Source of the DNA: Anaerolineaceae bacterium | GTDB lineage: Bacteria > Chloroflexota > Anaerolineae > Aggregatilineales > Phototrophicaceae | DNA length: 64,000 nt | Assembly (NCBI GenBank): GCA_020634115.1 | Contig: JACKCH010000011.1 | Coordinates: forward strand, 744,001 to 808,000 | Direction of reading: 5' to 3' | Program-made: the position numbers and the translations under genes | The notes under the pieces: generated by a model | Seen by the model: only the letters and a program-made list of their open reading frames with translations | Databases searched by the model: none | What the model was told of the DNA's origin: nothing | Part shown: positions 31,727 through 40,042 of the stretch, in pieces | Numbering within the stretch: the first letter of the stretch is position 1 | How the letters are laid out: every line of letters begins with the position of its first letter

Positions 31727-32968
31727 TTACAGTCCGGCGTCCTGACGCAGGGCGTCGGCCTTGTCGGTGCGTTCCCAGGTAACATCCAGGTCGTCCCGCC
31801 CGAAGTGGCCGTAAGACGCCACCTGCTTGTAGATCGGGCGGCGCAGGTCGAGGTCGCGGATGATGGCCGCCGGGCGCATATCGAAGTGCTTGCGGATTAG
31901 CGTTTCAATCTGGTCATCGGGGATCGCGCCCGTGCCGAATGTCTCCACCGCCAGTGAGGTCGGCTGTGCGACGCCAATAGCGTAGGAAAGTTGCAGTTCA
32001 AAGCGGGACGCCAGCCCGGCTGCGACCACATTCTTGGCGATATAGCGTGCCATGTACGCCGCGCTGCGGTCTACTTTGGTCGCGTCTTTGCCGGAGAACG
32101 CGCCCCCGCCGTGCCGCGCCACGCCACCGTAGGTATCCACGATGATCTTACGCCCGGTCAGCCCGGCATCGCCCAGCGGCCCGCCGGTCACAAAACGCCC
32201 GGTGGGATTCACGAAAATGTGCGTGCCGTTATCCAGTAGTTCCGCCGGGACAACCGTCTTGATGATGTGCTTAATCACCGCTTCCCGGATTTCGGCCTGA
32301 CTGATGTCGGGGGCGTGCTGGGTGGAGATGACGATGGTATCAATCCGCTTGGGCTTGCCAAAGGCGTATTCCACCGTCACCTGGCTCTTGGCGTCGGGGC
32401 GCAGCCAGGTCAGTTCGCCGGATTTACGGACTTCGGCCAGACGGCGCGTCAGTTTGTGCGCCAGCGAAATCGTCAGCGGCATGTATTCCGGGGTCTCGTC
32501 GCAAGCGAACCCGATCATCATGCCCTGGTCGCCCGCGCCAGTGGCTTCGATTTCGGCCTCGCTCATCGTGCCTTCTTTGGCTTCCAGCGCCCGATCCACA
32601 CCCAGCGCGATGTCGGACGACTGCTCTTTAATCGAAACGATCACGCCGCAGGTATCGGCGTCAAACCCGAATTTACCGCGCGTGTAGCCGATGTCGCGCA
32701 CGGTTTCGCGCACGAGTTTTTCAATATCCACATAGGCATGTGTTGTGATTTCACCGATTACCACCACCAGCCCGGTGGTCGTGGCCGTTTCGCAGGCGAC
32801 GCGGGCGTTGGGATCTACGGCAACAATCGCGTCCAGTACGGCATCCGAAATCTGGTCACACATTTTGTCGGGATGACCTTCGGAAACCGACTCGGACGTG
32901 AAGAAATATTGCGGCGAATTCATGAACGTGGTATTCGCCGTCTGGGGACGATCCTGAACGATGCTCAT
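31727..32968 (-). CDS. metK: S-adenosylmethionine synthetase
   Basis: Makes SAM from methionine and ATP in the cytosol. 413 residues. The signature ATP loop GAGDQGMMIGFACDETPE and the phosphate-binding loop GGGAFSGKDATKVDRS are both present, as is SVSEGHPDKMCDQISDAVLDA near the N-terminus. The product starts MSIVQDRPQTANTTF, about 15 residues longer than many MetK proteins, and an internal ATG (MNSPQYFFTSE) is an alternative start; AGGAAGGA lies 11 bases before the first ATG. The 5' leader holds an S-box riboswitch and terminator (33081-33237), so expression should fall when SAM is high. Confidence 0.97.
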   Translation of the reverse strand: MSIVQDRPQTANTTFMNSPQYFFTSESVSEGHPDKMCDQISDAVLDAIVAVDPNARVACETATTTGLVVVIGEITTHAYVDIEKLVRETVRDIGYTRGKFGFDADTCGVIVSIKEQSSDIALGVDRALEAKEGTMSEAEIEATGAGDQGMMIGFACDETPEYMPLTISLAHKLTRRLAEVRKSGELTWLRPDAKSQVTVEYAFGKPKRIDTIVISTQHAPDISQAEIREAVIKHIIKTVVPAELLDNGTHIFVNPTGRFVTGGPLGDAGLTGRKIIVDTYGGVARHGGGAFSGKDATKVDRSAAYMARYIAKNVVAAGLASRFELQLSYAIGVAQPTSLAVETFGTGAIPDDQIETLIRKHFDMRPAAIIRDLDLRRPIYKQVASYGHFGRDDLDVTWERTDKADALRQDAGL

Positions 32969-33080
32969 GGCAGATTATATCCTTCCTATACCTCTCTTAA
33001 CGGACATGCACTTGCGAGCGTTTCTCGGAATTACAGGCATCAGGCCATCTACGAGCCGCCTGAATTGGGTTAGACACGGA

Positions 33081-33114
33081 AACAAAAAACGCCTCTCCGG
33101 TGACGAAGAGACGC
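33081..33114 (-). terminator. Attenuator terminator in the metK leader
   Basis: On the minus strand: GCGTCTCT, loop TCGTCACC-type, GGAGAGGCG, then TTTTTTG. The stem has one G-U pair. It lies between the S-box aptamer and the metK start, the layout expected of a SAM-responsive transcription attenuator. Confidence 0.85.
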
Positions 33115-33136
33115 ATATGCCTAAGACAAACTGCTG

Positions 33137-33237
33137 CTCATCTTCCAGAGATTACTCTGACGGATTTGGCACCTTCCCGACGCTTCGGGGGTTGCCGCGA
33201 CTTCGACGGGCCGGATCCCTCGGTCGCTCTTAATGAG
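33137..33237 (-). ncRNA. SAM-I type (S-box) riboswitch aptamer upstream of metK
   Basis: The minus strand carries, in order, the P1 strand ACTCATTAAGAG, the P2 region GACCGAGGGATCCGGCCC, CGAAGTCGCGGCAACC, a P3/P4-type hairpin CCCGAAGCGTCGGG, then GGTGCCAAATCC and a closing strand ending AAGATGAG that pairs with P1. GGCAACC and GGTGCCAAATCC are the hallmarks of the SAM-I family. It lies about 170 bp ahead of metK and is followed by an intrinsic terminator. SAM binding is expected to favour termination. Confidence 0.88.
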
Positions 33238-33341
33238 TGCGAAGCACTGCTTCAATTGTACAGGTCAGGGCAATACACCCCTCACCTGTGAAACATCGTA
33301 TCACGGTTTTAGATAGAAATCAATCGTGAGCATTAGCGCGT

Positions 33342-33566
33342 AGGGCAATCGCATCAAATTTATTCTAAGCGATTCTCGCTTGTCTGACCCCTCCCCAGCC
33401 CTCCTTCGAGGGGACGTAGGTCTCCCGTCTCAGTCGCCGCAAACGGGGAGGGAGTCGGTCAAGCCAAGACCAACAAGTCGCCCCTGCTGGCGGGGGAGAT
33501 TTAGAGGGGGTTCAAAGGGCAAAGACATACACCAGTGTGAAATCCTCAGTTTGATGCAAGCGCCCT
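33342..33566. repeat. TIR element (family B), copy 5, complete
   Basis: 225-bp copy starting AGGGCAATCGCATCAAA and ending TTTGATGCAAGCGCCCT, terminal inverted repeats of 17 bp with few mismatches. It carries the extra block GGACGTAGGTCTCCCGTCTC also seen in the copy at 50098-50329, so two subfamilies exist. It lies 12 bp from the end of the nucleotidyltransferase gene. Confidence 0.85.
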
Positions 33567-33578
33567 GTTCTCCCCCGG

Positions 33579-34397
33579 CTATCGCAGCGTGCCGTCAGTG
33601 GTGGCGGCGGCGTTGGCTTTTTCGATGATGTGGGCGACAAATCGCAATGTGGCCTGGAAATCGTCCGGGTCAGGGCGCGTACGTACCGAGGTCGCCGGGT
33701 CAGGGCGACACGCCCACGTCCGGTCAATCAGCCCGTGCCACGCTGGGTCAAGCTGGGCTTTGGCCCACGCCGCCCCCGCCCGCTTGGAGCCGGGGAAGCC
33801 GTTGAGCAGATCGTGCAGCATCCGGCAGTAGCTCAACACGATAAACCCCTGGTAAAAGCGGTTGCGGAACGGTTCCGGGTCGGCCAGAATCGCCCGCCCC
33901 CACTCGTTAATCACCGCTAGAATCTCGCGGCGCAGCGATTGTACCGGAATCGGGTCAACCAGCGAGGCCGGTGCAGGGCCAGCCAAGGGGACACCACTTT
34001 CGCGCACTACCCAGCGCACCAGGGCTGTGTTGCAGTGATCCGACTGAATCAGGTTGCGGCTGCCGTGGTCGAGATACCAGACATCCCCGCCGCTTTGGGT
34101 GTAATCGCGCAGGATGTCCAGCGGAAAATATGAGCCTTCCAGGTGTTTCGCCCATTCGCTCCCCAGGTCGAAAACCGCTTCGTGCAGGGTATTGAGCGCC
34201 GTCACCTCGTCATCGGTCAGATCGTGCCGGATAGCGACGATGAAGTCTACGTCGCTGTGTTCGTCAAAATCGCCCACTGCGAACGACCCTTGCAGGTACA
34301 GCCCGACGCACTTATCCCCCAGGAGGGCCTGAACGCGGGCGGTCAGTTCGGCTAAAACGCCGTTCAGTTCGGGGTATGGGGTGGGGTTTGGGTTCAT
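33579..34397 (-). CDS. Nucleotidyltransferase, aminoglycoside adenylyltransferase-like
   Basis: 272 residues. The polymerase-beta-type nucleotidyltransferase motif is GSFAVGDFDEHSDVDFIV (about 37-54), giving GS and the D-x-D metal ligands. The helical C-terminal part (LRREILAVINEWGRAIL, GFIVLSYCRMLHDLL, KRAGAAWAKAQL) matches the AadA/DUF4111 architecture that adenylylates aminoglycosides such as spectinomycin or streptomycin. Many chromosomal relatives have no shown resistance role, so I call only the fold. The gene is bracketed by two family B elements (33342-33566 and 34412-34554). Confidence 0.85.
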   Translation of the reverse strand: MNPNPTPYPELNGVLAELTARVQALLGDKCVGLYLQGSFAVGDFDEHSDVDFIVAIRHDLTDDEVTALNTLHEAVFDLGSEWAKHLEGSYFPLDILRDYTQSGGDVWYLDHGSRNLIQSDHCNTALVRWVVRESGVPLAGPAPASLVDPIPVQSLRREILAVINEWGRAILADPEPFRNRFYQGFIVLSYCRMLHDLLNGFPGSKRAGAAWAKAQLDPAWHGLIDRTWACRPDPATSVRTRPDPDDFQATLRFVAHIIEKANAAATTDGTLR

Positions 34398-34411
34398 GTG
34401 TCCAGAATCGT

Positions 34412-34554
34412 TTTCCTAACCCCTCCCCAGCCCTCCCCGCAAACGGGGAGGGAGTCGGTCAAGCCAAGACCAACAGGTCTCCCCTTCTGGCGGGGGAGAT
34501 TTAGAGGGGGTTCAGCGTACCAATGCGAAATTCCCATTTTGATGCAATCACCCT
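34412..34554. repeat. TIR element (family B), copy 6, left end lost
   Basis: Begins at CCTAACCCCTCCCCAGCCCTCC and ends TTTTGATGCAATCACCCT, so only the right terminal repeat is kept. It separates the nucleotidyltransferase and ilvE genes. Confidence 0.8.
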
Positions 34555-34559
34555 ACACC

Positions 34560-35513
34560 TTACGCCTGCACGCCTTCCTTGACATAGACTGGCGTGAGCC
34601 AGTGCCGGTACGCAGGCACCCGACCTGAAACCACGTCAAAGAACAGGTCGCGCAGTTGGTTGGTAATCGGCCCCATCGAACCGGAACCGATTGGGCGTGA
34701 CTCGACTTTGGTGATGGCCGCCACCTGAACGCCGGTGCCACACATGAACACTTCGTCGGCCAGGTAGACTTCAGTACGATCAATGTTGCGTTCCACCACT
34801 TCGACGCCGAGTTCGTCACGCAGAAGTTGGATGAGCGAACGGCGCACAATGCCTTCCAGGACGTTCGACTGTACCGGCGGCGTATACACCACGCCGTCGC
34901 GCACGATCATGATATTGGCAGCGCTCATCTCCGAAACATGGCCGTCCTGGTTGAGGACAATGGCCTCGTCAAAACCGGCCAGCAGCGCGTCACTTTTGAT
35001 GAGGGCGGAGTTGGCATACGCCCCGGTAATCTTGCCGCGCGCCGGAATGGAGTTATCGTCAATCCGCCGCCAGGCTGAAAAACAAACGTGGGCGCCCTCT
35101 TCATTATCCACGTAACGCCCGAAGGGCATGGCAAAAATCGTCATGTCATCGTCCAGGCCATGCAGCTTGACACCGATGATTTCCGACGATTTATAGGCCA
35201 GCGGGCGAATATAACAGTTGGTGTGGAAATTCTCGGCTCGCAACAAGTCCAGCAGGTTGATGACCAGATCATCCACCGTATACGGCAGGCTGATCCGCAG
35301 CAGACTGGCGGACTGAATAAACCGCTTGAAGTGGTCGAACGGGCGGAACACGAAGAGTTGTTCCTCGTCGGCGTTCCAGTAGCCACGCATCCCGCCGAAT
35401 ACGCCTGTGCCATAGTTAAAGGCGTGGTTCATCACGCTGATTTTTGCGTCTTCAATCGGGACGATACGACCCTTAAAAAATGCGAACCGGGGTTGATCTG
35501 TTTGTCCAGCCAT
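34560..35513 (-). CDS. ilvE: Branched-chain amino acid aminotransferase
   Basis: Class IV PLP aminotransferase (about 317 residues) that makes Val, Leu and Ile from their keto acids. AFNYGTGVFGGMRGYWN is the family N-terminal motif, the PLP-binding Lys lies in the region YANSALIKSDALLAGFDEA (about residue 153-160), and HVSEMSAANIMIVRDGVVYTP is the conserved ENLF-type segment. The CGTGVQVAAITKVESRPIG stretch binds the cofactor phosphate. The ATG at 35513 follows AAGGAG by six bases. It stands alone; the liv-type importer for its products is at 45091-50027. Confidence 0.94.
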   Translation of the reverse strand: MAGQTDQPRFAFFKGRIVPIEDAKISVMNHAFNYGTGVFGGMRGYWNADEEQLFVFRPFDHFKRFIQSASLLRISLPYTVDDLVINLLDLLRAENFHTNCYIRPLAYKSSEIIGVKLHGLDDDMTIFAMPFGRYVDNEEGAHVCFSAWRRIDDNSIPARGKITGAYANSALIKSDALLAGFDEAIVLNQDGHVSEMSAANIMIVRDGVVYTPPVQSNVLEGIVRRSLIQLLRDELGVEVVERNIDRTEVYLADEVFMCGTGVQVAAITKVESRPIGSGSMGPITNQLRDLFFDVVSGRVPAYRHWLTPVYVKEGVQA

Positions 35514-35600
35514 CACACGCTCCTTATACCCGATACTGTTCCTTTTTGATTATGCCCTGTGCCGGAAACGCGGTCAATATAACCAGATTGTATAGAATAG

Positions 35601-36863
35601 CTAAACCAGGCCACCGCCCAATGTATTCAACGCGCTCAGAACAAGCTGGATGACCACCAACAGGAAAATGATGACCCACTGGAGGCTACCTGATCGCCGA
35701 CGGATATGGTCAACCCACATGATGACCAGCGGGAACAGGATCAGGCTGTAACGTGCAAGACTCTGGCTGTAGATTACCTGGTCGTGCATTCCCCATACCC
35801 AGTTGATTTTCGTCACAAAGAGAAGCACATGGCTGAATGTGAATACCACCAGAGGCAGCAGGGCGTGGCGAGGCGAGCGCAGCATCACTACGCAGGAAAC
35901 CAGCATATAGAGCAGCGCCCACATATCAAAATCCCATAGGAGGGTGGCAGGATGCTCGACCAGCCAGCGGATATTGATCCATAACCCATGCAGCGGGTCT
36001 ACGAAGAACACATAAGAATAGTTGGCATAGACCGTATCCAGAGAAGGCAGCCCATAAAGGCTGCGGAAGACCTGAAAACCCAGGAAGACCGCCGGAACCA
36101 ATACCAGCGACCAGCCGTGTCGTAACAGCCAATCGAGACGCGCTCGCCAGGAGTCGCGGTTCCGCCAGGAAGCCTGAACCAGCATCAGGAACAGCACGCC
36201 ACCCAGCAGTACACCCTGGGAGCGGGCTAAAGTCGCCAGCGCCACCAGACCCGCCGCTAGATGCCAGCGTTCCCGAATCGCCCAATAAAACATGCCTACC
36301 GCCGCCACCAGATAGAGCGATTCTGACAGAGGGGCATGAAACAGAAACGCGCCGGGCAGCAGCGTCATCGCAACCACGACCCTTTTCGCAAGCCGGACAT
36401 CCCGGTAGTAAACGACGCAGAACTGGAATAACACTGCCAGCGCCACGCCGAAAACCAATGTCTCGACCACCATCGCCGCCAGATCAAGGCCGCCGGGCAA
36501 TAGCCAGTCCGCAGCGGCCAGCAGCGCGGGTGTGAGCGGCGGGAACACCGTCGGGCCAGGGTCAACCGCGCGATAGCCGTTCTGCGCCAGGTTCAGATAG
36601 TGAATGACATCCCAGTGACGCCATGTGCCGAAAACAGCCTGCTCCAGCGACGTGCTTAAAGGCGGTAGCGGCACTTTCGGGTCGGAATGCGGTCTGGTCA
36701 GTCCGTTGGGTTGGGCGATAAAGAACCACACACCCGCTATCCAGACCAGTAAGATCAACCTGTGGATGACCGCCGCGCCGACTCCCCATGTCCAGGCGGT
36801 ACGCCAGGTCATAACTGGCTGTGTGCCAGAGCTGGGTTCTTTCACTGTGAGTATCCCGTTCAT
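35601..36863 (-). CDS. PIG-V-like membrane mannosyltransferase
   Basis: Multi-span membrane glycosyltransferase of the GT-C fold, about 420 residues. The first loop carries WRHWDVIHYLNLAQNGY and TVFPPLTPALLAAADWLL, matching the PIG-V pattern RWDxxxYLxIAxxGY ... FFPLYP; the acidic Asp would be the catalytic residue. Further down come FLFHAPLSESLYLVAAV and ATLARSQGVLLGG. It likely uses a lipid-linked sugar to glycosylate an envelope molecule. The ATG at 36863 is my choice; a TTG at 36917 also opens the frame, and neither has a good ribosome site. Confidence 0.8.
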   Translation of the reverse strand: MNGILTVKEPSSGTQPVMTWRTAWTWGVGAAVIHRLILLVWIAGVWFFIAQPNGLTRPHSDPKVPLPPLSTSLEQAVFGTWRHWDVIHYLNLAQNGYRAVDPGPTVFPPLTPALLAAADWLLPGGLDLAAMVVETLVFGVALAVLFQFCVVYYRDVRLAKRVVVAMTLLPGAFLFHAPLSESLYLVAAVGMFYWAIRERWHLAAGLVALATLARSQGVLLGGVLFLMLVQASWRNRDSWRARLDWLLRHGWSLVLVPAVFLGFQVFRSLYGLPSLDTVYANYSYVFFVDPLHGLWINIRWLVEHPATLLWDFDMWALLYMLVSCVVMLRSPRHALLPLVVFTFSHVLLFVTKINWVWGMHDQVIYSQSLARYSLILFPLVIMWVDHIRRRSGSLQWVIIFLLVVIQLVLSALNTLGGGLV

Positions 36864-37040
36864 CAATTTACCCGGCAAGGTCGTCAGACATTTTGGATGA
36901 TGGTCAATATGGGACAATCATACCCGAATTGTCGTGTGGGTTAGCAAAAAGAGAGTCGCTTTGCCATAAGGGGTGTGGCTGGAGGAGGTGAGTACCAAAG
37001 TACCAGGTCAGCATCTATATGCTGTAAGCAGGAATCAAAT

Positions 37041-37060
37041 GGGCGACCCGCAGGCCGCCC
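37041..37060 (-). terminator. Hairpin behind the Flp pilin gene
   Basis: On the minus strand GGGCGGCC, loop TGC, GGGTCGCCC, followed by ATTTGATTCC. The stem is nearly perfect but the T-tract is weak. It lies 28 bp past the pilin stop. Confidence 0.5.
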
Positions 37061-37087
37061 AGATGTTGCTGAGTGTTCGAGATCGTC

Positions 37088-37234
37088 TTAGAGTGCGCCG
37101 ACGATGTTCGAGAAAATGTTGCCGATAGCCGGGCCAAGCAGCGCCAGGATAACGATCACCACTACGGCGACCAGAACCAGAATGAGCGCATATTCGACCA
37201 GACCCTGTCCTTCTTCACGCGGTTGATACATCAT
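37088..37234 (-). CDS. Flp/Fap-type pilin subunit (48 residues)
   Basis: I translated this small frame by hand: it starts MMYQPREEGQGLVEYALILV and goes on with a valine/leucine-rich helix ending LGPAIGNIFSNIVGAL. EEGQGLVEYALI is the Flp pilin processing and assembly region: a prepilin peptidase would cut after the first Gly, leaving a hydrophobic subunit with Glu 5 and Tyr 6. It would build a thin adhesive or tight-adherence (Tad) pilus. GGGAGAG lies about nine bases before the first ATG. No tad/cpa assembly genes are nearby, so the machinery must be elsewhere. It is too short for the usual length filters. Confidence 0.85.
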   Translation of the reverse strand: MMYQPREEGQGLVEYALILVLVAVVVIVILALLGPAIGNIFSNIVGAL

Positions 37235-37269
37235 GATGATAAGCTCTCCCAAATATGATTTGAATGATT

Positions 37270-37284
37270 GTGAGTAACTCTCAC
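37270..37284. promoter_or_regulatory. Inverted repeat upstream of the Flp pilin gene
   Basis: GTGAG-TAACT-CTCAC, 36 bp upstream of the pilin start, in a low-GC spacer (37235-37402). It could be an operator or a leader hairpin. No function is shown. Confidence 0.3.
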
Positions 37285-37402
37285 TGATTAAACAGTAGCA
37301 GAAACTAAATCTAATGTCAATTAAGAAGGACTAAAGTTTTACGTTTTTTATAGAACCTTCACGGTTGTGGTGTAATCAAACTTTCAGGCAAACACCATCA
37401 GC

Positions 37403-38158
37403 TTATGCCATGCCCTCACCGCCATCGACGTTAATCGCCTGCCCGGTGATGAAGCTGGCCGCGTCGGAACACAGGAACAGCACCAGCCCGGCCACATCCT
37501 CCGGCGTTCCCCACCGTCGCTGTACGTTATCGGGTGTCCCTTCTGGCGTTTCATAGGATTCAGGGATATTGCCGGGGCAGACCGCATTCACGCGAATGCC
37601 CATCGGCGCGAACTCACGGGCGCACTGTTTGGTCAGCCCGATCAGCCCGCTTTTGCTGGCGATGTACCCTACACCTTCCGGCAGCGGATTGGGATGCCCG
37701 GCGGACGCCGCGATATTGACCATCACACCGCCCCCCTCTTCAGCCATCACCCGCCCCAAAAGCTGGCAGCAAAAAAAAGCGCCTGTCAGATTCACATCCA
37801 ACAGCCGCCGCCAGTCCCATTCATCCAGTTTCAGTGCCGGGCCGAGCTTTTTCGCGCCCGCCGCATTCACCAGAATGTCAATCCGCCCGAAGGCATCGCG
37901 CCCGGCTTCGATCATGGAGCCGACCTGAAAGCGGTTGGCGACATCGCCCTGCCAGGCCAACGCCTGCCCGCCGTTGGCGATAATCTCCTGAGCTACCGCT
38001 TCTACCCGGTCAGGATTGATATCATTCACAACAACGGCGGCACCCGCCTGTCCTAAGGCCAGTGCCACCGCGCGTCCTACATCCGCACCCGCCCCCGTAA
38101 CGAGGGCGGTTTTGTCAGCTAAGTTGACATGCAACGTACTCAAATGCTTTCCAGCCAT
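37403..38158 (-). CDS. Short-chain dehydrogenase/reductase
   Basis: Classical SDR of 251 residues. The cofactor loop reads ALVTGAGADVGRAVALAL near the N-terminus, NAAGAKK follows the DILVN strand, and the active site is YIASKSGLIGL with an upstream Ser in NIAASAGHPNP, giving Ser-Tyr-Lys. The C-terminus FITGQAINVDGGEGMA is typical of FabG/glucose-dehydrogenase-like SDRs. The substrate is unknown. Its start overlaps the end of the alpha/beta hydrolase gene by 19 bp, so the two are translationally coupled. Confidence 0.9.
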   Translation of the reverse strand: MAGKHLSTLHVNLADKTALVTGAGADVGRAVALALGQAGAAVVVNDINPDRVEAVAQEIIANGGQALAWQGDVANRFQVGSMIEAGRDAFGRIDILVNAAGAKKLGPALKLDEWDWRRLLDVNLTGAFFCCQLLGRVMAEEGGGVMVNIAASAGHPNPLPEGVGYIASKSGLIGLTKQCAREFAPMGIRVNAVCPGNIPESYETPEGTPDNVQRRWGTPEDVAGLVLFLCSDAASFITGQAINVDGGEGMA

Positions 38159-38826
38159 TCCTGAATGACTCGCCGCGCCCCGGCGTGGAAGGTCTCAGTC
38201 CGCGAGTCGATGAGCATCCGGTCTGCTTCCGGCGCGACATAAAAAGACGCTCCATGCTTGCAGTGTGCAAGATGAGCGTCGCAGGCGGCCTGACCGTATT
38301 TCTGCCAGGGGTTCCAGTCATTCTGGCCCATGACAATCTGGATTTGGGTGTCAATGGCCTGGACAGCCGTTTCATCCAGCATGTTCGTGACCAGCACCAC
38401 GCCATACGGCTGCTGTACCCGTGCGAATAAGCCATAGGCGCTGCCGAGTATGCCTGTGCCCGCGCCCTGGGCGACAATGACTACTTTGCGCCGGTTGATT
38501 CCAGGCTGTTCCAATGCGATTTCATACGCATTGACCGCGTCCTGAATGGTTGAACCACGCCCGCCAGCGCCGCTTCGCCCCGTGCCACGTTTATCCCAGC
38601 GGAAGACGGCATAACCGGCGTCCATCCCCATTTGAGCATAGTGCTCGTATCCGCGACGGTTCACACACCCGGCATGGTGTAGGAGAAAAACGAGGGGGAA
38701 TGTCTGTTTACCTGTGGGAACTGAGGGATAATCTACTTGACCTGCTAGCCGCACCCCATCTCCAGCGAAGATGAGTTCTCTTGTACGGTCAGCGTTGACG
38801 CTCTCCAGTGTTTGATTGACTACCAT
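38140..38826 (-). CDS. Alpha/beta hydrolase-fold protein without the usual catalytic Ser
   Basis: 228 residues with the alpha/beta hydrolase layout: FPLVFLLHHAGCVNRRGYEH as oxyanion strand, YAVFRWDKRGTGRSGAGGRG, and a C-terminal lid. The nucleophile elbow, normally GxSxG, reads VVIVAQGAGTGILGS, so Ser is replaced by Gly. An Asp is kept at GQNDW, but no His stands at the expected end position (APEADRML). It may be a pseudo-enzyme, a lyase-like member or use another residue. The ATG has AGGAG four bases ahead and the SDR gene overlaps its end. Confidence 0.8.
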   Translation of the reverse strand: MVVNQTLESVNADRTRELIFAGDGVRLAGQVDYPSVPTGKQTFPLVFLLHHAGCVNRRGYEHYAQMGMDAGYAVFRWDKRGTGRSGAGGRGSTIQDAVNAYEIALEQPGINRRKVVIVAQGAGTGILGSAYGLFARVQQPYGVVLVTNMLDETAVQAIDTQIQIVMGQNDWNPWQKYGQAACDAHLAHCKHGASFYVAPEADRMLIDSRTETFHAGARRVIQEWLESI

Positions 38827-39224
38827 GTTTCTCCTACCTGGCTCATCAAAAACTACTTTGCGGAAAGCTCAAACAAGTCTATATAGATAAAGCGGTATTT
38901 TAACAGAACCCGTTATAAGTGGTTCGGACACTAAGCGAATGAATGGGTCAGTAATCTATCATTCGGCAGAAAAATGTGGGCGTAAGTTGTGTTTTGAAAA
39001 TACGGAATATTCCCAATACAAACCATTATAACGGCAATTCTCCGAGAATGCCAATAGAAATTTTACACAAATTTAAACTAAGTGCCGTCCAGATAGCGTG
39101 ATGACAGCAGCATCCGCCATGTTTTGCGCCCCAAAGGTCGTTATAATGAGCGGGTCAGACAGGGTGTTTCCCCCCTTTGCGGGGGAATTGACCGGTTATG
39201 TGAAAGGGTTTAAGGCGGCACGGC
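38827..39224. other. A/T-rich 398-bp intergenic region between divergent genes
   Basis: No gene seen. It is more A/T-rich than its surroundings up to about 39100. A TATAAT box at 39142-39147 could be the -10 of the aldolase gene, although no good -35 stands 17 bp before it. A short hairpin TTCCCCC-N6-GGGGGAA follows at 39168-39187. Confidence 0.5.
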
Positions 39225-39944
39225 ATGGTGAACGAACAGGCGTTACGAGAGCAAATTTGTACTATTGGGGAGCTGATGCACCGGGGCGGGTACATTGACG
39301 GTGCCGCCGGGAATATCAGCGCCCGGTTGGATAATGAACGTATTCTGGCGACTCCGAGCGGGCTGGCGAAGGCGTTCATGTCCCCCGACCAACTGATTAT
39401 CGTCAATATGGAGGGTGAACGGGTGGATACCCCCACCGCCGCGAATGCTCACCTGCGTCCGACTTCCGAACTGGCGATGCACCTGGAATGCTACCGGCAG
39501 CGCGACGATATCGGGGGCGTTGTCCACGCTCACCCACCGACGGCGGTGGCGCTGACGATTGTCGGGTATGACTTCGGGACGTGTCTGATCCCCGAAATGA
39601 TGATTACCCTGGGTATCATCCCCACCGCCCCGTATGCCACGCCATCCAGCACCGAAAACCGCGATGCGATTCGCGGATTGATCGGTGAACATGACGCGCT
39701 GATGCTGGCTTATCACGGGTCGCTGACGGTGGCGACCACCGTCTGGGATGCCTATTTACGGCTGGAAACCCTGGAACACGCCGCGAAAATTCTCTACCAG
39801 GTAGCCCAGTTGGGCGGAGAAAAAGCCGCCCTCGCGCCGGAACAGGTGGATAAGCTCATCGCTATCCGGGAACGGTTGGGACTGCTGCGTCCGGGGGATG
39901 CCAAACGGTTTCACGCGGCAGGGGGGATGCGGCCTGGGGGGTAG
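39225..39944 (+). CDS. Class II aldolase (L-fuculose/ribulose phosphate aldolase or epimerase type)
   Basis: 239 residues of the AraD/FucA family. GGYIDGAAGNISARLDNERILATPSG is the phosphate and substrate part, the catalytic Glu lies in RPTSELAMHLECY, and the metal ligands are HAHP (about residue 97) and the His of LAYHGSL. The family cleaves or epimerises sugar phosphates with a zinc ion in the cytosol. Which sugar is unknown; no kinase or isomerase lies next to it, though an FGGY kinase is at 19299-20852. The C-terminal 40 residues are longer than in FucA. Confidence 0.88.
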   Translation: MVNEQALREQICTIGELMHRGGYIDGAAGNISARLDNERILATPSGLAKAFMSPDQLIIVNMEGERVDTPTAANAHLRPTSELAMHLECYRQRDDIGGVVHAHPPTAVALTIVGYDFGTCLIPEMMITLGIIPTAPYATPSSTENRDAIRGLIGEHDALMLAYHGSLTVATTVWDAYLRLETLEHAAKILYQVAQLGGEKAALAPEQVDKLIAIRERLGLLRPGDAKRFHAAGGMRPGG

Positions 39945-39964
39945 CCGAGGCGGGGCATGATGTA

Positions 39965-40042
39965 CGTCGCACGGGTTAGCCCGATACTGCGAATAACCGA
40001 AAGATTTCGTTGCACGCCAAGGGATAAATTCCCAACGGTTTC
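39965..40042. repeat. Degenerate GGTTAGCCCG repeat block
   Basis: Contains GGGTTAGCCCG, TTTCGTTGCACGCCAAGGGATAAATTCCCAACGG in outline, matching the block at 6331-6424 with many changes. It lies between the aldolase and the convergent regulator gene. Confidence 0.5.

Noticed and set aside
33579..34397. Aminoglycoside resistance gene flanked by mobile repeats
   Set aside because: The fold fits AadA/DUF4111, but the flanking elements are the same short repeats seen all over the window, so neither resistance nor transfer is supported.
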